This document shows positions 1 to 7,817 of a DNA stretch of 13,960 nucleotides, piece after piece (positions within the stretch are counted from its first letter, which is position 1; each line of letters begins with the position of its first letter). The stretch comes from Caryophanales bacterium UBA7581 (GTDB lineage: Bacteria > Bacillota_I > Bacilli_A > RFN20 > CAG-826). The position numbers and the translations under genes are program-made. The notes under the pieces were generated by a model that was not told the origin of the DNA, ran no database searches, and saw only the letters and a program-made list of their open reading frames with translations. The stretch covers positions 19,022 to 32,981 of the forward strand of contig DLKT01000032.1 in the NCBI GenBank assembly GCA_002477825.1. The letters are read 5' to 3'.

Positions 1-1137
1 AAATTTTAAAGGACGGTTATCTAAAGCTGAAGGTAAACGGAAACCATATTCCACTAAAGTTTGTTTTCTTGAGCGGTCACCATTATACATACCGCGAACT
101 TGCGAGAAGGTAACGTGTGATTCATCGACCACTAACAAGAAGTCTTTGGGGAAATAATCAAATAAAGTAAAGGGGCGTTCTCCTGGTTTTCTTCCATCAA
201 TATGACGGGAATAGTTTTCAATACCAGGGCACATCCCAAATTCCATTAAAGAATCGACATCTTGCTTCGTACGCATTTCTAAGCGTTGTTCTTCTAGGAA
301 TTTATGATTTTCATGGAAATACGCTAATCGCTCCACCATTTCTTCTAAAATGGTTTTGCAGGCTTTCTGTACTCTTTCTTTAGAAGAAGCATGTCCGTAC
401 GCAGGAAAAATAGGAAACGTTTGATAGGTGTGTAATACTTCTCCTGTTAAAGGATCTACCGTAGCGATTCTTTCAATTTCATCCCCAAAAGTATCGATTT
501 TTACGATAAATTCATTTGTGGAAGCGGGACAAATCTCAATAATATCTCCCCGTACCCGGAAAGTACCTGGATTCGTATCTAGATTATTTCTTTGATATTG
601 TCCTTCAATTAAAGCATGAAAAAGTTTTTTACGATCGATTACGTCTCCAACTTTTAACGTAAAAGCTAAACTACGATATTCATCTGGGTCGGTTAAGCCG
701 TAGATAGACGCGACAGAAGCAACGACAATAGTGTCTCTTCTTTCTAATACCGAGTGGATTGCAGAACTGCGTAACATTTCAATTTCATCGTTCATTACCG
801 CGTTTTTATCAATATAGGTATCCGACTTTGGTAGATAAGCTTCCGGCTGATAAAAATCAAAGTTAGAAACGAAATATTCTACCCGGTTATGCGGAAAAAG
901 CTCTTTAAATTCAGCGTAGAGTTGCCCCGCTAAAGTTTTATTATGCACAATGACTAAAGTCGGTTTTTGGACTTGAGCAATCACATTAGCAATTGTAAAT
1001 GTCTTTCCAGTTCCGGTTGCACCTAAAAGAACTTGGAAATCTTTTCCATTATTTACACCATCTACTAATTCTTGAATGGCTTCTGGTTGGTCTCCTAAAG
1101 GAGAATAATTAGAAATAAGTTCAAATTTTTCATCCAT
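1..1137 (-). CDS. uvrB: UvrABC excinuclease subunit B (N-terminal ~379 residues, cut by the window edge)
   Basis: Damage-loading helicase-like subunit of bacterial nucleotide excision repair; it receives the lesion from UvrA and recruits UvrC. The translation begins MDEKFELISNYSPLGDQPEAI. Walker A (LLGATGTGKTFTIA) lies near residues 38-45, the UvrB beta-hairpin region reads FVSNFDFYQPEAYLP, and helicase motif II is VVDESH. The hairpin differs from the textbook YYDYYQPEAY by Asn/Phe for Tyr. The reading frame is open to base 1, so the C-terminal helicase motifs and UvrC-binding tail are outside the window. The start ATG (1137-1135) overlaps the end of the upstream membrane-protein gene by 8 bases and has GGAG 7 bases before it, so it is probably translated as the last visible cistron of the secA-prfB unit. 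Identity is certain; only completeness is not. Confidence 0.97.
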   Translation of the reverse strand, partial: MDEKFELISNYSPLGDQPEAIQELVDGVNNGKDFQVLLGATGTGKTFTIANVIAQVQKPTLVIVHNKTLAGQLYAEFKELFPHNRVEYFVSNFDFYQPEAYLPKSDTYIDKNAVMNDEIEMLRSSAIHSVLERRDTIVVASVASIYGLTDPDEYRSLAFTLKVGDVIDRKKLFHALIEGQYQRNNLDTNPGTFRVRGDIIEICPASTNEFIVKIDTFGDEIERIATVDPLTGEVLHTYQTFPIFPAYGHASSKERVQKACKTILEEMVERLAYFHENHKFLEEQRLEMRTKQDVDSLMEFGMCPGIENYSRHIDGRKPGERPFTLFDYFPKDFLLVVDESHVTFSQVRGMYNGDRSRKQTLVEYGFRLPSALDNRPLKF

Positions 1138-2092
1138 TTTCTTTCTCCGTACTTACCGTCTTTGCTTCGGTAAAACCTTCCCCTCTTATTTCATGTGCTT
1201 TCGCTATAGAAATAAAAGCGCAAGGATCAACTTTTCGTATATAATCAATAAATTGTGTATATTCTTTTTTTCCAAAAACAACGCGAATCATTTTTTTATC
1301 ACCCTTAGAATATCCACCAATTGCGTTAATCATCGTTGTACTACGATCTAATTCACGAATTACAAAATCGTTAATTTCTTCATAATGATCCGATACAATG
1401 GTCGCAATAAATGATTCAGAAGTGCCGACAAATATCTTATCAATCAAAAGTGCGGATACAAAGGCACCAATGACACCAACAATCGCCGTAACTAAATCTT
1501 TAGAAATAATAAAGCCAATAATAATCACGGAAGCATCAATGACAAATGTTGCAATGGATGTTTTAATTCTACAATATTTATTTAAAATCAGTGCTAACAC
1601 ATCGACACCACCGGTAGATCCACCACCTAGAAAAGTTAAAGCAACGCCAATACCAACAAAAGTATTCCCACATAAAGCCGCTAATAAAATGGTAAATCTT
1701 GGGTCAACGTTATTATAACCACTTTCTAAATTAAACCATTGATCAACATGAAATACGCGAATAAACAAAGGAAAAGTTGCAGTATAAATCAAAACCGAAA
1801 GAAAAGTTTGTAAAGAAAATTTCTTTCCTAAAAAGAAGAAACCAATAATGAATAGAATAATATTTAAGGATACCGCTACAATATCAACGATATTTTTAGC
1901 GTCTTCTGCCGTACCATAAACTGCGTTTTGAATGGCAATAGCAATACCAGAAACGCCACCGGTAACAATATGATAAGGGGTTAAAAAAGCCGCAGTACCA
2001 AAAGTCAAACAAATCGTCCCCGCAATAATCAATAGAACGTGATACACGTTTTTCATGATTTCTTTTTTGCTCAAAGTTATTTTACTACGCAT
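1130..2092 (-). CDS. YitT-family integral membrane protein (DUF161 membrane region + C-terminal DUF2179)
   Basis: 320-residue membrane protein of the YitT family; the substrate is unknown for the family. The first ~215 residues hold about five to six hydrophobic segments and the two glycine-rich family signatures, ITGGVSGIAIAI (around 43) and FLGGGSTGGVDVLAL (around 153). The last ~90 residues form the soluble DUF2179-type domain, including the stretch TMINAIGGYSKGDKKMIRVV. The ATG lies inside the prfB terminal codons (8-base overlap) with GGAGG 9 bases upstream, and the 3' end overlaps uvrB by 8 bases, so the three genes are probably translationally coupled. A yitT-like gene between prfB and uvrB fits an Erysipelotrichia-type arrangement. 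Family call is firm; transport function is not established. Confidence 0.9.
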   Translation of the reverse strand: MRSKITLSKKEIMKNVYHVLLIIAGTICLTFGTAAFLTPYHIVTGGVSGIAIAIQNAVYGTAEDAKNIVDIVAVSLNIILFIIGFFFLGKKFSLQTFLSVLIYTATFPLFIRVFHVDQWFNLESGYNNVDPRFTILLAALCGNTFVGIGVALTFLGGGSTGGVDVLALILNKYCRIKTSIATFVIDASVIIIGFIISKDLVTAIVGVIGAFVSALLIDKIFVGTSESFIATIVSDHYEEINDFVIRELDRSTTMINAIGGYSKGDKKMIRVVFGKKEYTQFIDYIRKVDPCAFISIAKAHEIRGEGFTEAKTVSTEKENG

Positions 2093-3198
2093 TTTTTTTG
2101 GCCTCCATTTCTAAATAAGCATACAGAAAGCCATCGATATTGCCATCCATAACAGAAGCAACGTTGCCCTCCTGATAATTGGTTCGATGATCTTTTACCA
2201 TCGTATAAGGGCAAAATACATAGGAACGGATTTGTGATCCCCATTCAATATTTTTTTGTTCCCCCACAATTTGATTCATTTCATCTTTACGTTCTTGTAA
2301 TCTTCTTTCATATAAATGTGCTTTTAACATATTCATCGCAATTTCACGGTTTTGGATTTGTGATCTTTCAACTTGCGAAGAAACGACAATTCCTGTTGGA
2401 ATGTGCGTAATACGTACGGCCGACTCCGTTTTATTTACGTTTTGTCCACCTGCACCTTGTGAGCGATAGGTATCAATACGTAAATCTTTTTCATTAATTT
2501 CAATATCAATTTCGTCTTTAAATTCAGGAATAACGTTTACGGAAGCAAAAGATGTATGTCTTCTTCCTGCTGCATCAAATGGAGAAATACGGACTAAGCG
2601 ATGTACGCCTTTTTCTCCTTTTAAAAGTCCATAAGCATTTTTTCCTTTAATCATAATGGTTGCGGATTTTAATCCTGCTTCATCACCCGCTTGATAGTCA
2701 ATAATTTGCATTTTAAAATGATGTGCTTCAGCAAAACGCACATACATCCGATAAAGCATATCCGCCCAATCTTGTGATTCGGTTCCACCCGCACCAGGAT
2801 GGAATTCTAAAATTGCATTTAAATGATCAAAGGGTTCATCAAATAAAACATTCATTTTTAATGCATTTAATTTTTCTTCAAAGGTACTATACTCCATATC
2901 AAGAAGTTCTAATGTTTCATCATCCATTTGTTCATTCGCTAATGAAAGCATATCTAAAGTATTTTGAAAAGAAAGAGCGGCGTCTTCATACTGCTCTTTT
3001 TTTTCTTTTGCTTCATTGAGTTCATTTACAACTTGCATAGCGGCTTTTTGGTCATTCCAAAAAGTTTCTGCATTCATTTTTTCTTCTAATTCATGAACCT
3101 TCTTTTCTAAACTAGCCAGGTCAAAGTGAATCACCAAGCTGATGTAACACTTTCTCAGCTTCTGAAAGTCCATTTTTTATGGTCATGAAATCACGCAT
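2085..3198 (-). CDS. prfB: Peptide chain release factor 2 (RF2), decoded by a +1 programmed frameshift
   Basis: RF2 terminates translation at UAA/UGA. The gene starts at ATG 3198-3196, two bases after the secA stop, with AAAGGTGA 6 bases upstream inside the secA tail. The first 25 codons (MRDFMTIKN...LGDSL) end at an in-frame TGA (3123-3121). Moving +1 at CTT-TGA-C gives SL|DLASLEKK and continues for 345 codons, for a total of 370 residues. With this reading the SPF stop-recognition motif falls at 205-207 and GGQ at 250-252, the same numbers as in E. coli RF2, which supports the start and the shift. An uninterrupted reading from ATG 3173 would give an N-terminus (MDFQKLRKCYISL) unlike RF2 and is not the real product. 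UGA decoding by RF2 sets its own level, so the gene is autoregulated. It overlaps the YitT-family gene by 8 bases. A 31-residue block around GGQ is nearly identical to the prfA product. Confidence 0.95.
3120..3126 (-). promoter_or_regulatory. prfB +1 programmed frameshift site (CTTTGAC)
   Basis: On the minus strand codon 25 CTT is followed by TGA C. Slippage of the Leu tRNA from CTT to TTT puts GAC (Asp) next, restoring the RF2 frame. The heptamer is the conserved bacterial prfB slip site. The usual Shine-Dalgarno-like stimulator (AGGGGG three bases before CTT in E. coli) is not present. The nearest match to anti-SD is GGTGA ending four bases upstream of CTT. Confidence 0.93.
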
Positions 3199-3200
3199 GA

Positions 3201-5585
3201 TTATTCACCTTTTTCTTCTGGATGTTCTTCTTCCTCATCAGGCTTTTTCATTTGTACTTGAACATTCAAAAGATTTAAGACAACTTCAATGGCAATGATA
3301 TCCATCATTTCACCAAATAGTTTATAACCTTCATTTACGTAATCTTGTAATGGGTTCGTATTCGCATAGCTTCTTAAGTGAATACCTTCTCTTAACTTAT
3401 CCATGGTATCAATATGGGAAGTCCAGTTACGGTCAATGCAACGAAGCGCAAAGTTTCTTTCCATATTTTCCGCCACTTCGTCGCCCCATTCTTTTCTTCT
3501 TTCTAAGTAACGTTTCCACATTAAAATTGCAACATCTTCACCAACTTCATCAGCGGGAGATTCATCATACGCTGCTGGTTTAATTGTTCCTGCTTCTAAG
3601 AAGCGTGGTTCTAATTGTGCTTTTAAAAGTTCACCCGAAACACCTAAAGAAGGATCATCTGGATTTAAGCTCTTTTTCGCTAAAGCAACACCGGCTTGCT
3701 TGAAGAATTCTTCAATCATTTCATGAATATCGCTTGCAAAGAGAATATTATCTCTTTTCTTATACATAATTTCACGTTGTTTTCTTAAAACGTCATCATA
3801 ATCCAAAAGGGATTTACGGGTATCAAAGTTTTGACCTTCAATTCTCTTTTGAGCATTGGTAATTGCGCTTTGTACCATTTTACTTTCCAAAGCTTCGTCA
3901 TCAAGACTAGAATATAAAGAGCGTAAACGATCACTGCCAAAGCGGCGCATCAATTCATCATCAAGTGAAATAAAGAAACGTGTATATCCTGGGTCACCTT
4001 GACGACCAGAACGTCCTCTTAATTGGTTATCAATACGACGAGATTCATGTCTTTCGGTACCAAATACACATAAGCCACCGGCTTTTCGAGCGGCTTCATC
4101 TAATTTAATATCCGTACCACGGCCTGCCATGTTTGTGGCAATGGTAATTGCGCCTGCTTCACCTGCATGAGCAATAATTTCTGCTTCTTTTGCATGGTTT
4201 TTAGCGTTTAAAACATTATGTGGTAAATGCGCTTCATTTAATAAACGATCCACGAATTCAGACATTTCAACGGAAACAGTACCAATCAAAATCGGTTGTC
4301 CTTTTTCATGTCTTGCTTGTACTTCTTTGACTAATGCTTTAAATTTTGCATTTTGGTTACCAAAAATTAAATCTAAGTCATCAATACGTTGAATTGGACG
4401 ATTGGTTGGAATGCAAATAACACGCATGTTATAAATCTTACGGAATTCTTCTTCTTCTGTTTTCGCAGTACCTGTCATACCTGAAAGTTTTTCATATAAA
4501 CGGAAGAAGTTTTGATAAGTAATCGTAGCTAAAGTTACGGTTTCTTCTTTAATTTTTACGTTTTCTTTCGCTTGAATGGCTTGTTGCAAACCATCAGAAT
4601 ACTCTCTTCCTTTTAAAATACGACCCGTAAATTGGTCAATTAATTGAATTTCACCTTCAGAGTCTACCATGTATTCTACATCACGTGTCATAACATAGTT
4701 TGCTTTTAATGCTTGAACAATACGGTGTACTAAATCGTTATATTCTGGAGAATAAAGATTTTTAATGCCGAACATTCTTTCCGCTTTATCAACGCCTTGT
4801 TCCGTTAAACCACAAGTTTTTGTTTTTTCATCATAGGTGAAATCTTTTTCTCTTTTTAATGTTTTAACAAAACGGTCCGCAATGATATAAGTGTTGGAAG
4901 AAACTTTAGAGCCACCTGAAATAATTAATGGTGTTCTTGATTCATCGATTAAGATTGAGTCAGCTTCATCGATTACGGCATAAGTTAAGCCGCGTAAAAC
5001 ACGAGCATTTGCGTCTACGGCCATGTTATCTCTTAAATAGTCAAAACCTAATTCAGAGTTGGTGGTATAAGTAATATCGCAACGATAGGCTTCTTGCTTT
5101 TCTGTAACTGTTTTTTCTCTAAGGTTAACGCCTACTGTTAAACCTAAGAAACGATAAATTTGTCCCATCCATTCAGCATCACGTTGGGCTAAATATTCGT
5201 TAACGGTAACGACGTGAACGCCTTTACCAGTTAAGGCATTTAAATAAACCGCCATCGTAGCGGTTAAAGTTTTACCTTCACCAGTTCTCATTTCGGCGAC
5301 ATCACCTTGGTTTAAGACAATCGCGCCCATAACTTGTACTTTAAACGGAAATTGATTTAAAACACGTTTGGCCGCTTCTCTTGCGACAGCAAAAGCTTCA
5401 AATTTAATATCTTCTAATGTTGCTCCAGCATTAAGTCTTTCTTTGAATTCTACGGTTTTGGCACGAAGTTCATCATCGGTTTTATTAGCCATTTCTTCTT
5501 CATAAGCTAAAACCTTAAGACTTTGCTTTTCTATTTTCTTTAACGCTCTTTGATCAAAGCGAAATAATTTGTCTAAAAATCCCAT
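3201..5585 (-). CDS. secA: Preprotein translocase ATPase SecA (short form without C-terminal zinc finger)
   Basis: Motor ATPase that drives secretory proteins through SecYEG. 794 residues. Walker A MRTGEGKTLT lies near 99-108, followed by the DEAD-type box VIDEADSILIDESRTPL (~205-220), GTAKTEEEEF, ATNMAGRGTDIKL and the arginine-finger motif QLRGRSGRQGDPG. The C-terminus ends in an acidic tail (KKPDEEEEHPEEKGE) with no CxCx(8)C(H/C) SEC-C motif; it is ~45 residues shorter than the 841-residue B. subtilis protein. Start MGFLDKLFRF agrees with family N-termini. The ribosome site AAAGGAGA is unusually far from the ATG (about 11 bases of AT-rich spacer). secA follows a csp terminator, so it probably has its own promoter, and prfB follows after 2 bases. 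Confidence 0.98.
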   Translation of the reverse strand: MGFLDKLFRFDQRALKKIEKQSLKVLAYEEEMANKTDDELRAKTVEFKERLNAGATLEDIKFEAFAVAREAAKRVLNQFPFKVQVMGAIVLNQGDVAEMRTGEGKTLTATMAVYLNALTGKGVHVVTVNEYLAQRDAEWMGQIYRFLGLTVGVNLREKTVTEKQEAYRCDITYTTNSELGFDYLRDNMAVDANARVLRGLTYAVIDEADSILIDESRTPLIISGGSKVSSNTYIIADRFVKTLKREKDFTYDEKTKTCGLTEQGVDKAERMFGIKNLYSPEYNDLVHRIVQALKANYVMTRDVEYMVDSEGEIQLIDQFTGRILKGREYSDGLQQAIQAKENVKIKEETVTLATITYQNFFRLYEKLSGMTGTAKTEEEEFRKIYNMRVICIPTNRPIQRIDDLDLIFGNQNAKFKALVKEVQARHEKGQPILIGTVSVEMSEFVDRLLNEAHLPHNVLNAKNHAKEAEIIAHAGEAGAITIATNMAGRGTDIKLDEAARKAGGLCVFGTERHESRRIDNQLRGRSGRQGDPGYTRFFISLDDELMRRFGSDRLRSLYSSLDDEALESKMVQSAITNAQKRIEGQNFDTRKSLLDYDDVLRKQREIMYKKRDNILFASDIHEMIEEFFKQAGVALAKKSLNPDDPSLGVSGELLKAQLEPRFLEAGTIKPAAYDESPADEVGEDVAILMWKRYLERRKEWGDEVAENMERNFALRCIDRNWTSHIDTMDKLREGIHLRSYANTNPLQDYVNEGYKLFGEMMDIIAIEVVLNLLNVQVQMKKPDEEEEHPEEKGE

Positions 5586-5622
5586 ATTAATATTGTTCTC
5601 CTTTCAGACACTTGCAAAGAAT

Positions 5623-5651
5623 ATTTTACATGATTTTAAAGCAATTTAAAA
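5623..5651 (-). promoter_or_regulatory. Possible sigma-A promoter of secA-prfB-yitT-uvrB
   Basis: Minus-strand TAAAAT (5628-5623) with TTTTAA 17 bases upstream (5651-5646), about 38 bases before the secA ATG and downstream of the csp terminator. The -35 is poor. A promoter is expected here because the upstream unit terminates at 5702-5728, but its exact place is uncertain. Confidence 0.35.
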
Positions 5652-5657
5652 GGGCTA

Positions 5658-5679
5658 CTATAAAAATATATTTTTATAG
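5658..5679. repeat. Perfect 22-bp AT-rich palindrome between the csp terminator and secA
   Basis: CTATAAAAATA followed by TATTTTTATAG reads the same on both strands without a mismatch. It lies in the 5586-5742 gap, upstream of the candidate secA promoter, and could be an operator, a UP-like element or a simple AT cruciform. There is no T-run after it and almost no GC, so it is not a good terminator. Confidence 0.6.
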
Positions 5680-5701
5680 AATGTTTTCTTTTTTCTTTCA
5701 T

Positions 5702-5728
5702 AAAAAAAGACGAGTTATGAAACTCGTC
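5702..5728 (-). terminator. Rho-independent terminator of the cold-shock gene
   Basis: Minus strand: perfect 8-bp stem GACGAGTT/AACTCGTC with the 4-base loop TCAT, then seven T (5708-5702). It starts 15 bases after the csp stop codon and separates csp from secA transcription. Confidence 0.93.
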
Positions 5729-5742
5729 CTTTCGCATTATGA

Positions 5743-5943
5743 TTAGGAGATTTTTACAACATTTCTTGCTTGTAAACCACGTTCTGTTTCAAAAAGTTCA
5801 AATTCAACGCTTTGTCCTTCTTCTAAAGAACGATAACCATTCTCCATGATTTGAGAATAATGGACAAAAATGTCAGCGCCTTCTCCTCGGTTAATGAAAC
5901 CAAAACCTTTTTCGGCATTAAACCATTTTACTTTGCCTAACAT
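5743..5943 (-). CDS. csp: Cold-shock domain protein (CspA/CspB type)
   Basis: 66-residue single OB-fold that binds single-stranded RNA/DNA and acts as an RNA chaperone. MLGKVKWFNAEKGFGFI carries RNP1 (KGFGFI, 12-17) and DIFVHYSQI carries RNP2 (~24-29); the length is the usual 65-70. The ATG has AAAGGTGG 7 bases upstream. The ~76-base gap to comFC holds the leader and probably a promoter, but no clear -10/-35 pair could be chosen. The gene ends in its own strong terminator. In many Bacilli the ribosome hibernation factor hpf sits between comFC and secA; here a csp gene occupies that slot. Confidence 0.96.
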   Translation of the reverse strand: MLGKVKWFNAEKGFGFINRGEGADIFVHYSQIMENGYRSLEEGQSVEFELFETERGLQARNVVKIS

Positions 5944-6019
5944 GCTCTTACCACCTTTCTAAAGCTTTTTAACTTCTTACCTACATCATAATTGTTTTCA
6001 ACTATTTTTTAACATTTTC

Positions 6020-6646
6020 TCATCGTCTTTTTCCGTCATTTTTCGACAAAACCAATATCTTTATTTCTTTTGGTGCCAGTGGTTTTATCAGTTCAATCGC
6101 CCGTAATATTGTCGCGCCCGTCGTCATTACATCGTCGATAAGAAGAAGCTTTTTTTGATGTAGAGAAGGAATATCTTTTTTTAAAATAATTTCTTGACGA
6201 TTTTTAAATCGTTCTTCTCGATGCGCTTTTTCTTGTTTGAAATCTTGCCTTTTTTCAAATAAATCAAGAAAAGGTAAATCTAAAATTTGAAAAATTTCTT
6301 TTAAAGTAGAAAATTCTCTTTTCTCTTCTTTTTCTTTACTCGATGGCATGGGGACTAGAAAAAACCCTCGAAAACGAAGATGAAGTTGATGATGATAAAA
6401 TTCTAAAAACACATTTTTTAATTCAATATCTTTTTGTTCTTTAAAGCGATATAAAAGTTGTTCAATCCATTCATCATATGAATAAATAGCTAAGGCAGAA
6501 ATGCCATAAAATGTAAAAGTGCGGAAAATTGGATGAAATTGAAAGAAACATTTAGGACAGATTTTGATATTGGGATGGAGTAAAAAAAGAAGCGAGTCTT
6601 CAAAATCAAGAGGAATATTTTCTAAGCAAATTTTACAAACACTCAT
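6020..6646 (-). CDS. comFC: ComF-family amidophosphoribosyltransferase-like competence protein ComFC
   Basis: 208-residue ComFC/GntX-type protein needed for DNA uptake in competent Bacilli; its partners are ComFA and the inner-membrane DNA translocation machinery. The N-terminal zinc-ribbon cysteines are C4, C7, C30 and C33 (CKIC...CPKC). The C-terminal phosphoribosyltransferase PRPP loop reads LLLIDDVMTTGAT (~168-180). The C-terminus is basic (KNDGKRR). It overlaps comFA by 14 bases (comFA ends at 6633) and has no strong ribosome site of its own, which points to translational coupling. Slightly shorter than the ~229-residue B. subtilis protein but with all visible motifs intact. Confidence 0.93.
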   Translation of the reverse strand: MSVCKICLENIPLDFEDSLLFLLHPNIKICPKCFFQFHPIFRTFTFYGISALAIYSYDEWIEQLLYRFKEQKDIELKNVFLEFYHHQLHLRFRGFFLVPMPSSKEKEEKREFSTLKEIFQILDLPFLDLFEKRQDFKQEKAHREERFKNRQEIILKKDIPSLHQKKLLLIDDVMTTGATILRAIELIKPLAPKEIKILVLSKNDGKRR

Positions 6647-7763
6647 TATGCTTCTTTATCGAAAGAATTGCCTTTTTTACCGCTTTTGTTTCCTCCTTTA
6701 AAAGCAAAAAAATATCGCCATCTGGACAGTTCTTTTTCCTTCCTACTCTTCCCGAAATCTGTTCAATCACTCTTTCATCATAAATCGGATGATCTGCATC
6801 ATAAATGATGACTTGTAAATTAGGAATCGTTACTCCTCTTTCTAATATAGAAGTTGTAATTAAATAATGAATTACGCCTTTTCTTAATGATTCAATTAAC
6901 GCTGCTCTTTCTACTCTAGATGAATGCACATAAGCGCCTTTTTTAAAGAATATATGAACTAAAGTATATAGTTCTTCTGCTAAAGACTTTGATGGTACAA
7001 AAATCAAACATGGTTTCTTTTCTTTTTCATATTGTTTTAATTTTTTTATTAAAAACCTTTTCTTTTGAATGTCACTTAAAATTTGAATTTTTGGAACAGG
7101 GATGGGAAAGCCATGAAATCTTTTTTCCAAATATAAGAAATTATTTTTAGGAATAAAACGATCAAATTCATGGGTTGGTGTAGCGCTCATTAATACCATT
7201 GGTCCTTTTTTAGAAGAAAGAAAAAAATGTTGCAGTAATTCATTATTATGAAAAGGAAAGGCGTCAATTTCATCCGCTATTAAGACATCAAAATATTGAT
7301 GAAAACGATAAATTTGATGCATGGTTAAAATAACAATGTCCCCTTCTTTTTCTTCGGTATGTCCACCATAAATCGCGACAACTTTATTATTAGGAAAAGC
7401 ATTTTTAATGCGTAAAAATAGTTCTACAACTACGTCTTTTCTAGGAATAGCAAAGCCTACTCGTTTTCCTTCTTTTAATACATATTCAATTAAAGGAAAA
7501 ACAATTTCTGTTTTCCCCGCCCCACATACCGCTTGCACAAATGTATTTTCATTTTGCTTATAATGGTCAATGAGCTTTTTTGCTAGCTCTTTTTGCTCTT
7601 CCGTCAATTCATAAGCTAAATCAAGAGTTCCTTCTTGATCTTCTCTTAATACGTATTGAACTTCATCCCCAGACATTGATAAACACTTCCGACAATAGGG
7701 TTTTCCATTACGCATACCGACATAACTAGGATTTTGATTTCCACATCTTTTACAAACGAACAT
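6633..7763 (-). CDS. comFA: ComFA, DNA-uptake helicase/translocase ATPase
   Basis: DEAD-like ATPase that helps pull transforming DNA through the membrane channel. 376 residues when started at ATG 7763, eight codons inside the longest frame. That ATG is chosen because GGAGG sits 8 bases before it and the zinc ribbon then falls as C4/C7/C24/C27, as in ComFA. Motifs in order: Walker A AVCGAGKTEIVF, motif II IADEIDAFPF, MSATPT (motif III), and the C-terminal helicase GVTIPNLQVIIYDADHP and QISGRVGRK. Shorter than B. subtilis ComFA (463) but complete by motif. It lies directly upstream of comFC. Its ribosome site lies within the 3' arm of a 15-bp hairpin (7766-7800), so translation or read-through may be controlled. 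Confidence 0.94.
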   Translation of the reverse strand: MFVCKRCGNQNPSYVGMRNGKPYCRKCLSMSGDEVQYVLREDQEGTLDLAYELTEEQKELAKKLIDHYKQNENTFVQAVCGAGKTEIVFPLIEYVLKEGKRVGFAIPRKDVVVELFLRIKNAFPNNKVVAIYGGHTEEKEGDIVILTMHQIYRFHQYFDVLIADEIDAFPFHNNELLQHFFLSSKKGPMVLMSATPTHEFDRFIPKNNFLYLEKRFHGFPIPVPKIQILSDIQKKRFLIKKLKQYEKEKKPCLIFVPSKSLAEELYTLVHIFFKKGAYVHSSRVERAALIESLRKGVIHYLITTSILERGVTIPNLQVIIYDADHPIYDERVIEQISGRVGRKKNCPDGDIFLLLKEETKAVKKAILSIKKHNECL

Positions 7764-7800
7764 AAAAAAATCCTCCAAATTATTCATTCGAAGGATTTTT
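7764..7800 (-). terminator. Terminator-like hairpin that contains the comFA ribosome binding site
   Basis: Minus strand: 5' arm 7800-7786 and 3' arm 7780-7766 pair over 15 bp (two G-T pairs), with a 5-base loop GAATA. An A-tract precedes it and seven T (7770-7764) end it. It begins 17 bases after the stop of the SpoIIQ-like gene, the usual place of a terminator. The 3' arm carries the GGAGG used by comFA, whose ATG follows the T-run at once. So it may both stop upstream transcription and mask the comFA start. Confidence 0.7.
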
Positions 7801-7817
7801 CAAAATTCCTAATTTTT

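Noticed and set aside
2085..3173. prfB as an unshifted 362-residue gene starting at ATG 3173
   Set aside because: The first 17 residues are unlike RF2, there is no ribosome site, and CTTTGAC with a preceding 25-codon frame from 3198 gives the proper RF2 N-terminus and motif numbering.
1398..3583. Plus-strand frames of 77-106 codons at 1398, 2723 and 3350
   Set aside because: They lie antisense inside the YitT-family gene, prfB and secA, have no ribosome sites and no recognisable domains.
5944..6019. Sigma-A promoter for csp (TTGAAA at ~5984 or TATGAT further down)
   Set aside because: No -35/-10 pair with 16-18 spacing; a promoter probably exists but cannot be placed.
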